From NCBI GenBank assembly GCA_965652575.1, contig CBFGWQ010000073.1, positions 1 to 16,725 on the forward strand: a stretch of 16,725 bases of DNA, written 5' to 3'. This document shows positions 1 through 8,782 of this stretch, piece after piece. Origin of the DNA: Arenibacter sp965652575 (lineage in GTDB: Bacteria; Bacteroidota; Bacteroidia; Flavobacteriales; Flavobacteriaceae). The stretch's first letter is position 1. The number at the start of each line of letters is the position of its first letter. Below the pieces are notes generated by a model that saw only the letters and a program-made list of their open reading frames with translations, was not told where the DNA came from and searched no databases. The position numbers and the translations under genes are program-made.

Positions 1-3000
1 TTCAATTAATCTCGGATTATCAATAATCATTTTAGTGAAGGCCTCATCTGCCATGTCTGCCTCCAAAACTTTGAAACTAGCAGTGTCAAACCCCAATTTT
101 TTGATGATTTCCCCTAGTTCCTTAATTGCTTTTTCTGGAAATTTTACTACGGACAAATTGCCATTGGCCAGCTTTATTACTTTGCCAATATTTTTTACGG
201 AAGAGGTATAAATAAATGGTATGGTGGATGCAAAGGAAATAGCTGCATTTTGTCCATCCCCTTCCCAAGTATACCATGCCCCGTTAATGGCATCAAAAAG
301 TTCACCTACTACTGGTGCCATGCCCGCGGTATCCAATAATAAATGTCCGGCTTCGGAAGAATAGAGCGTACCGAAGAGGTATTGAAGGTCTTCGGTAGTA
401 TTTACATTATAGGAAGGTTCTTTCGTTAACTTCCATAAACCATCTACACGGGTATACTGATAAGTATAAACTTGTCCGTTTTCACCATTGGCAATGGTGT
501 ATAGATATGCTAAATTTCCATCGGCGGTGTTCAACATTCTGAGAAATCCCCCATTACCGTAGTAATTATAATATCCTATGATGTAATCCGTAAATGCCGA
601 ATATTCAATTTCGTGGAGGCAGGTGTTATAGTTTTGATCTTGAATTCTTAATAGATCGGCAGGACCATTATAGTTCCATTTAGTAATAAGGGTTCCTGTT
701 CCTGTTTTATTAATTTTGGTGGGAATAAATTTACCTTCTAACAATAAGTGGGAGCATCCTAAGCCACTATCTATTGATCTTACCTTTATATTATTTTTGT
801 CCGGAAGGTCCAGGAATTGGTACGGATCATCTTCTTTTGTTATTTTATAACCGGTAAATTCCGAACCGCGATTGTGTCCGAGATAAATTCCCTTGCCAGA
901 CCCGTTCGGTATAGTGAAACTGGCCAAAACACCGTATGCCGTAATTGGATTTGTCTTAACTTTATAAAAAGCGGGTATGGCTTCTTTTGGTAATGTGACA
1001 GGAATGCCCGCGGGGGAAACGTATACTATATTATCCGTTTTATCGGATATATTCCCTATTTCTATTAAATCTGAAGCTTTAAAAGCTATTTCTGAAGATG
1101 AAATCTCCCCTGCCTCTTCCTCCTGAAACACGTAGAACTTTAACTCAGGGTTGTGAAGTTGTTTCCAATCCATATGGTTTAGCTGGGAACCAACGCCATT
1201 ATCCATCAACCAATCGGTACTTTCCTTTTCGGATCCATATTGATCATATGGGTGTTGAAGTGCGAAAATACCATGTCCTATTTCATGGGCTATTGTTTTG
1301 GCCAATTGTCCTTTACTCTTACTATCTTCATCGGCCATTTGATTGTCGACACTGGTAAATACAAAACCAAACTGCCGTTGTAAAGGCATAAATCCATCTA
1401 TGGGTTTGGTGGGCAGTATGTCTCCTCCAAAAACAAATACATAGTATTTATTGGTATTGTAATCAATTTTATTTTTGAGGTCTGAAATGACTGCCTTTTG
1501 TTCGGAATTATAATTGGCAAGCCAGCCGCTTTCACCAATATCCAAAAGGCCATTATCTCCCAATATTGCCGGGTTCAGGTCGGCATTGGCCGTCTGCGTT
1601 TCTATGTTGATCGTTACTGCACCCTTTTTAAAGATTGTCGCAATCTCTGTTGCCACTCCGTTTACGTTCCCTCCATTCACGGAAACCAAAACAAGGTTCG
1701 CTGGCCTATCCGTCATATGCCAAAGGGTAAAAGCCCCGGCGGTAAGCTGTTTGGCCTTGTCCGTTTTGGAGGGCACAACGGCATAGATGATTTCATTCTC
1801 GAAAGTGTAATGCCCTTTGAGAGATAATCGAATTGTATTGTTGTCCCTAATTTCTACAGGAATTTTTTCACCCTGTTTTGTTTTAAAGGCAATGCTATCC
1901 AATGCATAATGGTTACTGCCGGTTTGCTCAATTATGGCGTCTACATAAGCGGTACTACCATTTTCAATTGCTTGATTTGCTAAGATGTAATCATTATCAT
2001 CCGTATCTTTTATGATGGTATATTGCTTTTTAATATTGGCATTGGCGGTACTTGGTATTTCGTCAAATCCATATACTCCTGAAATCCCTTTAAATGTAAT
2101 TTTGATGTCCTTGGCCGTTAACCGTTCCAACTGCCCGTTGCCTGTTATTCCATCAACAATACTAGGGGTAATTGCCCCTGCAGCATCGATTTCCCCACCT
2201 TCTGTAACAATACCCTCGGCATCAATGTGATACACTTTATTTCCTGAATCGATAACAACTTTGTCATCACCTAGGGGTCCTGACACTGTAGCCCCATTTT
2301 CGGGATTGGTGATGATCATTATTCCATCTACAACCTTGATATCCTTTTTGGGATCCAGGACCCAGTTAATCCTGATTTCATCAAGGTCATTATCCCCTTC
2401 AAAAGGTTCTGTAACCAAATCCACAATGTTATCCACTGTCTCCACCACTTCATCCGTATCTAAAATACTCGCTAAGTTTGGGTCAAATACTGTAACTACA
2501 GTGCCTTCGGACATTTGCTTATCGGTATTTATCAGCACATTGGTAAATTCCACTCCCACCTTTATGTTGTTCAAATAGGGAACAGTAACATAGCCCCTAC
2601 CGGTAAACCTACCTTTGCCACCATTAATCTCTATAACATTTATTGGAAAATCGCCAGCAACAAAACTGTCACCTGCATTTAATTTGGGAAGGGGTTCATT
2701 GTTGGTAATGCTAAAATTGGGTGAAATACCACATTGGTATATACTGGCTTCGTTATCGGTGATAAAGGTGGTAAACTCTTTTGGGGAACTCCAAATGCTC
2801 TGGGCAACCGTACAGTTCTTTTGGAGTTGATATTCATATCTGGTGCCTGCCTTTAGGTTCCATAGCGTGAGTTGATTTGTGTTGGTCTTGTTTGTAAACC
2901 ATTGGTTGGAATTGCCTTTCTTTCTATAGCGCAGTGAATATTCCGGAACATCGTTGGATAAATCGTTCCAAAAAATATTGGCATTGGTACTACCCTTTAC

Positions 3001-4002
3001 CTCACTGTTAATTCCTAATGGCAAATCACATGATCCGGCATAGCTAAAAGAAAATATTTCGCTATTGCCCTGATTTTTGAATGTTCCTATTTCTTCCCCG
3101 TCATTCCTTGCCTTGGCCTGTACACGCCATGCGTAGTTTTTATCTTGCAGTAAAAGGGGATCGGCCGGTCCGTACATATAATAGGTGGCCGTAGTGGTGG
3201 TTTGAAAAACGGGAGGCGAGCTTAAGAAAGCTGCTTGTGGGTCAATTTGATTGTCCCATATTTCCACCAAGCTCAGCTCATATTCCACATTACCAACATT
3301 TATATTTCTAGGGGTCCATTGAAATATTATGTTTTGCGGATTGTTCTCTGAAACAAGGCTCTTATCCTTTGGGGATATTAAAAAAGGAGGTTCGTTATGG
3401 AAGATAACACTTATGGCACAGCTTTTTTGTGAAAGACGGTTGCCTGTAAGTACATCATACACTTCATAGCAAAACTGATATGTCCCTTCCGGAATGGATT
3501 GTTCATAGGTATTCGGTGAAATACCCGTGATATTTTCATAACGGAAATACGCTGCCAATTCTGTATTGGTCAATACCAAGGGAACACCACCCTCTATAAA
3601 CAATGGATTAATGCCGACTAACATTTTATTGCTTTGGAATGAAATTCCGTTGCCCTCAAAATAAACCTTAAGCCGTACCTCACGATTGCTTATTTCTAAA
3701 TCGTTCAATATAATTTGAAGTCGTAACGGACTGTTTGTGTTACCGGTATTGGCATATTGCCAAAAATATATGGGCTGTGGCCGAACAACTTGTGGAATAA
3801 GCTGTACGGGAAAGGATTGGGAGGAGGCAAATAGGAAGTTTACTGTAAGCAGTAACCAGAAAAAAATGCCTTCAAGAAATTTATTTTGCTTCTTGGCCCA
3901 ATTTAATGTTGGAGGGGAAATGTATTCGCACAAGCTTATAAAGGGGTAGGCCCCTTTAAAAACGGAGAATATGGAAATATACAGTTGTAATAGTTTTGCC
4001 AT
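1..4002 (-). CDS. Giant secreted TANFOR-domain protein with HEXXH peptidase domain and pre-toxin linker (C-terminus beyond window)
   Basis: The frame is open for 1334 codons from ATG at 4002 to the window edge, with no stop. An unusually long n-region (residues 1-45) precedes a hydrophobic signal core (46-58, ending ASSQS). Residues about 62-300 match the TANFOR pattern I recall from Tannerella and flavobacterial proteins (FPVQLIPQV, then LRLQIILNDL, VYFEGNGI, FQWTPRN and YAWRVQA). Residues about 324-411 look like a fibronectin type III domain. A long acidic beta-rich stretch follows. Then comes a zinc-peptidase-like motif, HEIGHG (H906, E907, H910; H917 a possible third ligand), with a Met-turn-like LMDNG downstream. 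Residues about 1218-1280 form the hydrophobic LLLDTAGMAPVVGELFDAIN linker typical of polymorphic toxins just before the toxin domain. The visible sequence ends with DMADEAF...NPRLIE, so any toxin domain and immunity gene lie to the left. It is probably co-transcribed with the barrel gene upstream. The domain reading is from memory of families; a toxic function is inferred. Confidence 0.85.
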   Translation of the reverse strand, partial: MAKLLQLYISIFSVFKGAYPFISLCEYISPPTLNWAKKQNKFLEGIFFWLLLTVNFLFASSQSFPVQLIPQVVRPQPIYFWQYANTGNTNSPLRLQIILNDLEISNREVRLKVYFEGNGISFQSNKMLVGINPLFIEGGVPLVLTNTELAAYFRYENITGISPNTYEQSIPEGTYQFCYEVYDVLTGNRLSQKSCAISVIFHNEPPFLISPKDKSLVSENNPQNIIFQWTPRNINVGNVEYELSLVEIWDNQIDPQAAFLSSPPVFQTTTTATYYMYGPADPLLLQDKNYAWRVQAKARNDGEEIGTFKNQGNSEIFSFSYAGSCDLPLGINSEVKGSTNANIFWNDLSNDVPEYSLRYRKKGNSNQWFTNKTNTNQLTLWNLKAGTRYEYQLQKNCTVAQSIWSSPKEFTTFITDNEASIYQCGISPNFSITNNEPLPKLNAGDSFVAGDFPINVIEINGGKGRFTGRGYVTVPYLNNIKVGVEFTNVLINTDKQMSEGTVVTVFDPNLASILDTDEVVETVDNIVDLVTEPFEGDNDLDEIRINWVLDPKKDIKVVDGIMIITNPENGATVSGPLGDDKVVIDSGNKVYHIDAEGIVTEGGEIDAAGAITPSIVDGITGNGQLERLTAKDIKITFKGISGVYGFDEIPSTANANIKKQYTIIKDTDDNDYILANQAIENGSTAYVDAIIEQTGSNHYALDSIAFKTKQGEKIPVEIRDNNTIRLSLKGHYTFENEIIYAVVPSKTDKAKQLTAGAFTLWHMTDRPANLVLVSVNGGNVNGVATEIATIFKKGAVTINIETQTANADLNPAILGDNGLLDIGESGWLANYNSEQKAVISDLKNKIDYNTNKYYVFVFGGDILPTKPIDGFMPLQRQFGFVFTSVDNQMADEDSKSKGQLAKTIAHEIGHGIFALQHPYDQYGSEKESTDWLMDNGVGSQLNHMDWKQLHNPELKFYVFQEEEAGEISSSEIAFKASDLIEIGNISDKTDNIVYVSPAGIPVTLPKEAIPAFYKVKTNPITAYGVLASFTIPNGSGKGIYLGHNRGSEFTGYKITKEDDPYQFLDLPDKNNIKVRSIDSGLGCSHLLLEGKFIPTKINKTGTGTLITKWNYNGPADLLRIQDQNYNTCLHEIEYSAFTDYIIGYYNYYGNGGFLRMLNTADGNLAYLYTIANGENGQVYTYQYTRVDGLWKLTKEPSYNVNTTEDLQYLFGTLYSSEAGHLLLDTAGMAPVVGELFDAINGAWYTWEGDGQNAAISFASTIPFIYTSSVKNIGKVIKLANGNLSVVKFPEKAIKELGEIIKKLGFDTASFKVLEADMADEAFTKMIIDNPRLIE

Positions 4003-4011
4003 ATAATATTA

Positions 4012-4027
4012 CTATCCGGTAGGATAG
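4012..4027 (-). promoter_or_regulatory. Small hairpin just upstream of the giant gene's start codon
   Basis: The minus strand reads CTATCC-TACC-GGATAG, a perfect 6-bp stem with a 4-base loop. It lies in the 56-base spacer between the barrel gene's stop and the ATG at 4002, nine bases before that start. It could tune translation of the second gene or mark mRNA processing. It has no T-run, so it is not a terminator. The function is inferred only. Confidence 0.35.
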
Positions 4028-4058
4028 AAAATTATAGGCCTTTAGGGGGGTACTGGCC

Positions 4059-6515
4059 TTAGTTTTTGTTAATATAATCCAATCTAAAATCCTCGGGATC
4101 TATAGCACCTAGGGATTTTTTATAGTAATAATCAATAATTTCATTCTCCAAGTAATCGTTCAATTCGGACAAATCTTTGTTTTTGTCAAAAATCCTGAAT
4201 GCTTCTACCGAAGCCAGTTGTTTAAAATTCTTTAGATACCCATTGGGTTTCAAAATGACTTCAATGGAGTTTAATTCCATGAAAATCTTTTGCATCCAAC
4301 GATGCCCAACTAATTTTTTTAGCCGTTCTTCCCTTTCTGCTATTAGTGAATTAAAAGTGACATTTTCTTTCAGGGTAGCTGCCATTTCAACTCCTATTTT
4401 ATTCAACGAGTATTGGTCTACCTTCACCTTGGCCTGTACAAAGCTATTTTCCATGGTCAGGTCTACTTGATGCATATTCAACTTAATTTTCTGTATAATG
4501 GCGAACAGCGCATTATTATAGGTTTCAAGGAAATCTTCAAAGGAGTAGAGTTCCTTTAAAAAAGCAATGGCATGATCCTTATACGCTTGCTCTTGTCTTT
4601 GTTCTTTTATCAAGGCCAATATTAGGGTAAGTTCGTTTTTTTTGAAATGGGGAATATTCGAAAATTGGGAACTTTGGAATACATTGGTCAATTGTCTGTT
4701 TAATTCGGGAATGGTACCACTATAGGTCACATTTTTGTAACGAAAACTTAGGGTGTTTTCGCCATAATAAAGGTTGTTATATCTGGCCGTTGGTTTCCTC
4801 GACTCAAAATTCAATTTAAAATTGTTAAAGGCATAACTATACCCAAAGGTTATTGTTAAATCACGACCCCTATTTAAAGAGGAATTACGAAAAAGTGCCA
4901 AGAAGTTTAGGCTGAGGTTGTGTTTTTTAAGCAGTACATAATTACTGCCCAATTTAAAATTGTATATGTTGTTCCGTTGCTGGCCGTCGGAATAGGAAGT
5001 GTTGTAAGAGGTTGAGAGATGCGTGCGGAGTTGTTTCTCAAAAAACTGTTTTCCCAAGACCAAGGTCGGGCCCCAGGTAAGGCTGTTATTGGTTGCACCA
5101 ATGGTATTATAAGAAGTGTTTGCGGCCAAGGTAACCGTCAAGTTCTGTTTGGGATATCCAAGGGTATAATCTGCCGTACCGTTATAAAAAGTAATATTAC
5201 CACCTTCAATATTCTGGCCTTCTTGATCATTTTTGGAATTTTGGTACACTAGATTAAAGTTGGTACTATGTTGATTGTCTTCTGTCTTCCTGATTATGTA
5301 GTTTATTCCGAGGTTGGCGTTCTGGGAGATTTGCCTGTAATTCAGGGTATCTATATTATCGAATTCCCCTATTTGGTTGATATAATCAAATTGGTCTCGA
5401 ATATTGGTATAGGATTGAAAATTGGAGTATCCCGCATTCATTCCCAAACGTTCCGATATGGTATAATTAAGAGTTATGGCACTTACAATACGCTGTTGGT
5501 CGGAAGTTTTGGTATTGTCCAAATTATTATGCTGCAGTCCGGCATTTATATTGAGGTTTACTCTGTTATCAAAGAGTGTCTGCCTCGCATTTAGGGTAAT
5601 GTTTTCCAGGTCGTTGTTAAAGTAATAGGCTCCCAAAGTCTTATATTCAGGGTCTATGCGCTCATAACCGGCACCCATGGTACCATTACCGGCAGGATAT
5701 GCAAAAGTAACATTTAAGGCATTGTAATAATTGGTGCTTATATTTTCACTGAGCATAAAGGACAGCAAACCGTTGGATGCTGAAGACTCTGTTATTCGAC
5801 TATCTTCGGTAAGCCCGGAAATGGCGTACTCGATTCTTATTTGGGCCTTGTCCAACAATTGAAACTCGGATTCGAACGAAAGTACGGCATTGTCTTTTGG
5901 AGAAAGCCCCAACTCCATTGGAAATGGATTTTCCAAGGAATTTTTATCATCGGTCGCTTTAAATAAGATAATACCCAATTTCATGAATTCAAGATCATAG
6001 GCAGTTTTAAGCCCATAACCAAGGCGTTTATATGCCGTTATCGCCCTAGGTTCCTCAGGATTGTATTCCGTTGCTTTAAGAAAGCGACCGTACATGGCGC
6101 TGATATGGAATTTTCCATCGGGGATCAATTCAAATCCAGCTCCTGTGAACTGGTGCCCATTTAAACTATAGGGAGAGAAGGTCATGTTTACATCCCCAAT
6201 ATGAATTGTAGCCCATTTGTAGGATGGATGAAGACTTAGGCGGTTAAATTTAAAAGGATTTGAAAAATTAAAATTTTGATTGGAGTAGGTAAACGAAAGT
6301 GGAATATTGAAAAGTCCGGCGAGATTGAAATTAAGATTGGCTGTAAAGTAATACGTTAGGTCTTGCCGATTGGCACTTCCGTTGTAGTAGATTGCATTGG
6401 CAGTAATTCCCCCATTGTACCGAAACCATTTTTCTTTGTCCAATTGGTCAAAATTGATATTTTGGGAAAAACCAAACGTACAGAACATAGCTATTGATGG
6501 TATAAATTTAAACAA
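4059..6515 (-). CDS. Outer-membrane beta-barrel protein with C-terminal helical domain, partner of the TANFOR protein
   Basis: This 818-residue protein starts with a short signal peptide (about 18 residues, ending FGFSQ). It continues for about 600 residues with alternating hydrophobic/polar strands rich in Tyr, Phe, Asn and Thr, as in outer-membrane barrels (for example TANLNFNLAG, SLTWGPTLVLGKQF, TITFGYSYAF). An early segment, HIGDVNMTFSPYSLNGHQF, is reminiscent of large Bacteroidota barrels. After about residue 625 the pattern becomes helical and charged (IKEQRQEQAYKDHAIAFLKE and on), suggesting a periplasmic tail. The start is a TTG at 6515. The frame is open upstream to a TAA but contains no ATG, and the in-frame ATG at 6488 would remove most of the signal peptide. 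An AAGG lies about 9 bases before the TTG. The gene precedes the giant TANFOR gene by 56 bases on the same strand. A secretion, anchoring or processing role is inferred from context; no enzymatic motif is seen. Confidence 0.85.
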   Translation of the reverse strand: MFKFIPSIAMFCTFGFSQNINFDQLDKEKWFRYNGGITANAIYYNGSANRQDLTYYFTANLNFNLAGLFNIPLSFTYSNQNFNFSNPFKFNRLSLHPSYKWATIHIGDVNMTFSPYSLNGHQFTGAGFELIPDGKFHISAMYGRFLKATEYNPEEPRAITAYKRLGYGLKTAYDLEFMKLGIILFKATDDKNSLENPFPMELGLSPKDNAVLSFESEFQLLDKAQIRIEYAISGLTEDSRITESSASNGLLSFMLSENISTNYYNALNVTFAYPAGNGTMGAGYERIDPEYKTLGAYYFNNDLENITLNARQTLFDNRVNLNINAGLQHNNLDNTKTSDQQRIVSAITLNYTISERLGMNAGYSNFQSYTNIRDQFDYINQIGEFDNIDTLNYRQISQNANLGINYIIRKTEDNQHSTNFNLVYQNSKNDQEGQNIEGGNITFYNGTADYTLGYPKQNLTVTLAANTSYNTIGATNNSLTWGPTLVLGKQFFEKQLRTHLSTSYNTSYSDGQQRNNIYNFKLGSNYVLLKKHNLSLNFLALFRNSSLNRGRDLTITFGYSYAFNNFKLNFESRKPTARYNNLYYGENTLSFRYKNVTYSGTIPELNRQLTNVFQSSQFSNIPHFKKNELTLILALIKEQRQEQAYKDHAIAFLKELYSFEDFLETYNNALFAIIQKIKLNMHQVDLTMENSFVQAKVKVDQYSLNKIGVEMAATLKENVTFNSLIAEREERLKKLVGHRWMQKIFMELNSIEVILKPNGYLKNFKQLASVEAFRIFDKNKDLSELNDYLENEIIDYYYKKSLGAIDPEDFRLDYINKN

Positions 6516-6987
6516 TTGGCTGACCTTAAGGCATTTAAGGTAGTTTATTTTTTTAATTTAACATAATTTTTTTGAAGAATTTTCTTATAATTAATGTAGT
6601 ATTATGATTTTTATATGTAAGATTTTTTATAGATCAATAAGATTTAAAGAATTTTGTATGTGATAAAGCTTACAGTTATCCTATTGGCCAATTGCAATTT
6701 CTTAATGTTGCATGCCATTTCCGGAAGCCGTATTAAGACTGGACGGGATTAGGGATTGGCAAATAAGAAGTTACCGTATGTTTTTCTATTATGAAAATTA
6801 ATACCGGAAATAGTACAATGAACCAAAATATCATAAAAATTGGCAGACCCTAGCCGAATTATACCAAAGAAAGGATCAAAAGTGGAGCAGTAAGGCTTGC
6901 TTTTATTGAGTCGATAAAAAGTGCCCTTCAATACTTTTTGGGATTCCCGCAAACTATCAAAAATATGCCTTTCTCCTATTTGATCGG
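6516..6987. other. Gene-poor stretch between barrel gene and ABC-F terminator
   Basis: 6530-6670 is very AT-rich and presumably carries the promoter of the barrel gene, but I see no clear TAnnTTTG box on the minus strand. 6720-6987 has short open frames on both strands (for example 6994-6749 minus, 81 codons). They have no recognisable motif, no convincing ribosome-binding site, and sit just downstream of a terminator. I see no RNA gene or mobile element here. Confidence 0.5.
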
Positions 6988-7013
6988 AAAACAAAAAGCC
7001 TCTTACGGAGGTT
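6988..7013 (-). terminator. Rho-independent terminator of the ABC-F gene
   Basis: On the minus strand a stem AACCTC / GAGGCT (one G-T pair, loop CGTAA) is followed by TTTTTGTTTT. It lies about 70 bases after the ABC-F stop codon at 7084. Confidence 0.7.
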
Positions 7014-7083
7014 CATCCAAATTGATTTTTAGACCCTTTATGGGCTTGTGGAACGGTTACCGATGTTACCTGCAGTACTTTTT

Positions 7084-8670
7084 TCAGAGTTCGATTGTCC
7101 GTTCTGCATTTATTTGTTTTAAAAATATTTCATCGTGAGAAACAGCAATCATTGTCCCTTGATATTCATTGATAGCGGCTGTCAGAATTTCTATATTTTG
7201 AATGTCCAAATTATTTGTTGGCTCGTCAAGAATAATGATGTCGGGCGATTGATTACTTATAGTTAAGCAACAAATCATTAAACGCATTCTTTCTCCGCCA
7301 CTTAACGCGCTAATAGGTTTGTCCCAATCGTCTTTGGTAAACAAGAATCGGTTGAGTCTTATTTTTATTTCGTGTTCTTGTAGTGCGGATGAATTGAATT
7401 GTAGGGTTTGTTCGTAAACGTTCAATTTGTTGTTAAGCAAAGAATAGTCCTGGTCAATGTAAACCGATTTATTTTCTGCCCTATATATTGTTCCTGATTG
7501 GGATTCTAACGTTCCTAAAATCAGTTTGATCAACGTTGTTTTTCCTGAACCATTTTTTCCTTTTAATACAATGCGTTCGCCACTTGTAATTTGAAAATTA
7601 AGATTCTTTTCCCAAAGCTGAATTGTATCATATCTAAAATTGATGTCGGTTGCCGTAAACAGAATTTTTCCTTTGTGCAAAGTTGAATCATCAAAGCCGA
7701 TTTTCATTTTATCAATATCAGGCAAGGTAGCACGTAAATCTTGTAATTCTTGGGAAATATCACCAATTTTTTCAGCGTGAACACCTTTCATTTTTGAAGT
7801 GCTGTTTTCAGCATTGTTTCGTAAAGTGTTCATCATAATTCGGGAAACACCTGATTTCTCCTGTTTTCCTTTTCCTCGACTGTCCAACTTTTGTTGACGT
7901 TCCAATGTTTCTCTTTCTTTTTCTTTGGCTTTTCGCAATGCTTTTTCTTTGCTTTGAATGTCGTTACTCAAAGCGTTGCTTTCAACCTGTTTTTGCGCGG
8001 TATAAAATTCATAATTTCCACCATAACCTTTGATGCCATTGCTATTTAATACACAAACGTTATTTAAAAGGTTTAATAATTTTCTATCGTGACTTACGAT
8101 AATCAAAGTGCTTTTTGTTGATTGAATGAAATTGTACAAAAGTTGTCTGCCCGAAACGTCTAAATGATTACTGGGCTCATCGAGTAAAATAAATTCTGGT
8201 AGATGAATGGAAATCCCGGCAAGAAAGACTTTTGTTTTTTGTCCACCGCTTAATGATTGCATCGGTAAGGACAAATCCAAATCATTAAGTTGCCAATAGT
8301 TTAAGGCTTCTTTGCAACGGTCTTCAATCGCCCAATCGTCATTTAATATATTGAAATTTTGTTCTGAAGTAATTCCGTTTAGAATTTCTTTAAAAGCATT
8401 TAACTTTTTGTCAATTCGTAATGCTTGCGCAACTGTCAAATGATTGTGTTGACCAAAAATCTGTGGAATATAATAAGGTTCGGAATCTGTTTTTAAATGT
8501 CCGTCAGAATATTGCAGTTCTCCTGCGATAATTTTCAGTAATGTGGATTTCCCTGTTCCATTATTGCCTATTAAAGCTATTTTATCTTGGGTATTTACGG
8601 TAAGATTGATATTTGTAAACAGTAATTTTTTGTTGGGATGTATATATGAAAGTTGCTGTAAAGTCAACAT
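7084..8670 (-). CDS. ABC-F family ATPase (ribosome-acting; possible antibiotic-resistance or translation factor)
   Basis: This 528-residue protein has two ATP-binding cassettes and no membrane segments, which defines the ABC-F class; members act at the ribosomal E site and contact P-site tRNA. Cassette 1 has Walker A GNNGTGKS (35-42), signature LSGGQ (140-144) and Walker B with catalytic E165 (LLDEPSNHLD). Cassette 2 has Walker A GKNGSGKT (371-378), signature LSGGE (456-460) and E483 (ILDEPTNNLD). Between them is a Lys/Arg/Glu-rich coiled-coil linker (about 240-330), the part that reaches the peptidyl-transferase centre and sets specificity. All catalytic residues are intact. The gene stands alone, with its own promoter, structured leader and terminator, and is more AT-rich than dinB, which suggests transfer. 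The inducible-looking leader favours an antibiotic-resistance type over a housekeeping EttA-like factor, but sequence alone does not name the drug class. Confidence 0.93.
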   Translation of the reverse strand: MLTLQQLSYIHPNKKLLFTNINLTVNTQDKIALIGNNGTGKSTLLKIIAGELQYSDGHLKTDSEPYYIPQIFGQHNHLTVAQALRIDKKLNAFKEILNGITSEQNFNILNDDWAIEDRCKEALNYWQLNDLDLSLPMQSLSGGQKTKVFLAGISIHLPEFILLDEPSNHLDVSGRQLLYNFIQSTKSTLIIVSHDRKLLNLLNNVCVLNSNGIKGYGGNYEFYTAQKQVESNALSNDIQSKEKALRKAKEKERETLERQQKLDSRGKGKQEKSGVSRIMMNTLRNNAENSTSKMKGVHAEKIGDISQELQDLRATLPDIDKMKIGFDDSTLHKGKILFTATDINFRYDTIQLWEKNLNFQITSGERIVLKGKNGSGKTTLIKLILGTLESQSGTIYRAENKSVYIDQDYSLLNNKLNVYEQTLQFNSSALQEHEIKIRLNRFLFTKDDWDKPISALSGGERMRLMICCLTISNQSPDIIILDEPTNNLDIQNIEILTAAINEYQGTMIAVSHDEIFLKQINAERTIEL

Positions 8671-8749
8671 AATTTCTTTCCTTAAAGATTAAACAATGAA
8701 GCATACTTATTAGCAGTCTGCTGTCTTTAAATGTTCTGAAAGAAATTAT
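8669..8749 (-). promoter_or_regulatory. Translational attenuator: stem sequestering the ABC-F Shine-Dalgarno and start codon
   Basis: In the ABC-F mRNA, ATAATTTCTTTC (8749-8738) is perfectly complementary to GAAAGAAATTAT (8680-8669). The latter contains part of the Shine-Dalgarno AAGGAAAG and the first two bases of the ATG. A second 7-bp pairing, TTAAAGA (8730-8724) with TCTTTAA (8688-8682), extends the stem to 19 bp, with a 7/1 internal loop. The apical loop holds its own small hairpin (AGCAG-A-CTGCT, 8722-8712). In this fold the ribosome-binding site is closed. The pairing is seen directly; the regulatory role is inferred from known erm and ABC-F leaders. Confidence 0.65.
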
Positions 8750-8756
8750 TTTTCAC
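8727..8756 (-). CDS. Candidate 9-codon leader peptide upstream of the ABC-F gene
   Basis: A GTG-started frame encodes (M)KNNFFQNI and ends at TAA. It runs through the whole upstream arm of the attenuator stem, so a ribosome translating or stalling on it would open the stem and free the ABC-F start. No strong Shine-Dalgarno precedes it. The ATG one base upstream (8757) is followed at once by TGA. Coding is inferred from position and stem overlap only. Confidence 0.35.
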   Translation of the reverse strand: MKNNFFQNI

Positions 8757-8782
8757 ATATTCTATTTGTTCTTTGGGAATTG

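Noticed and set aside
1098..3949. Several plus-strand open frames of 70-110 codons opposite the giant gene
   Set aside because: They are antisense shadows of one continuous 1334-codon minus-strand frame with clear domain content; none has its own motif or ribosome-binding site.
4177..5594. Plus- and minus-strand frames overlapping the barrel gene
   Set aside because: They lie wholly within the barrel coding region in other frames and show no recognisable protein features.
6749..7138. Short frames on both strands next to the ABC-F terminator
   Set aside because: No motif, no convincing start signal, and one crosses the terminator hairpin and the end of the ABC-F gene.
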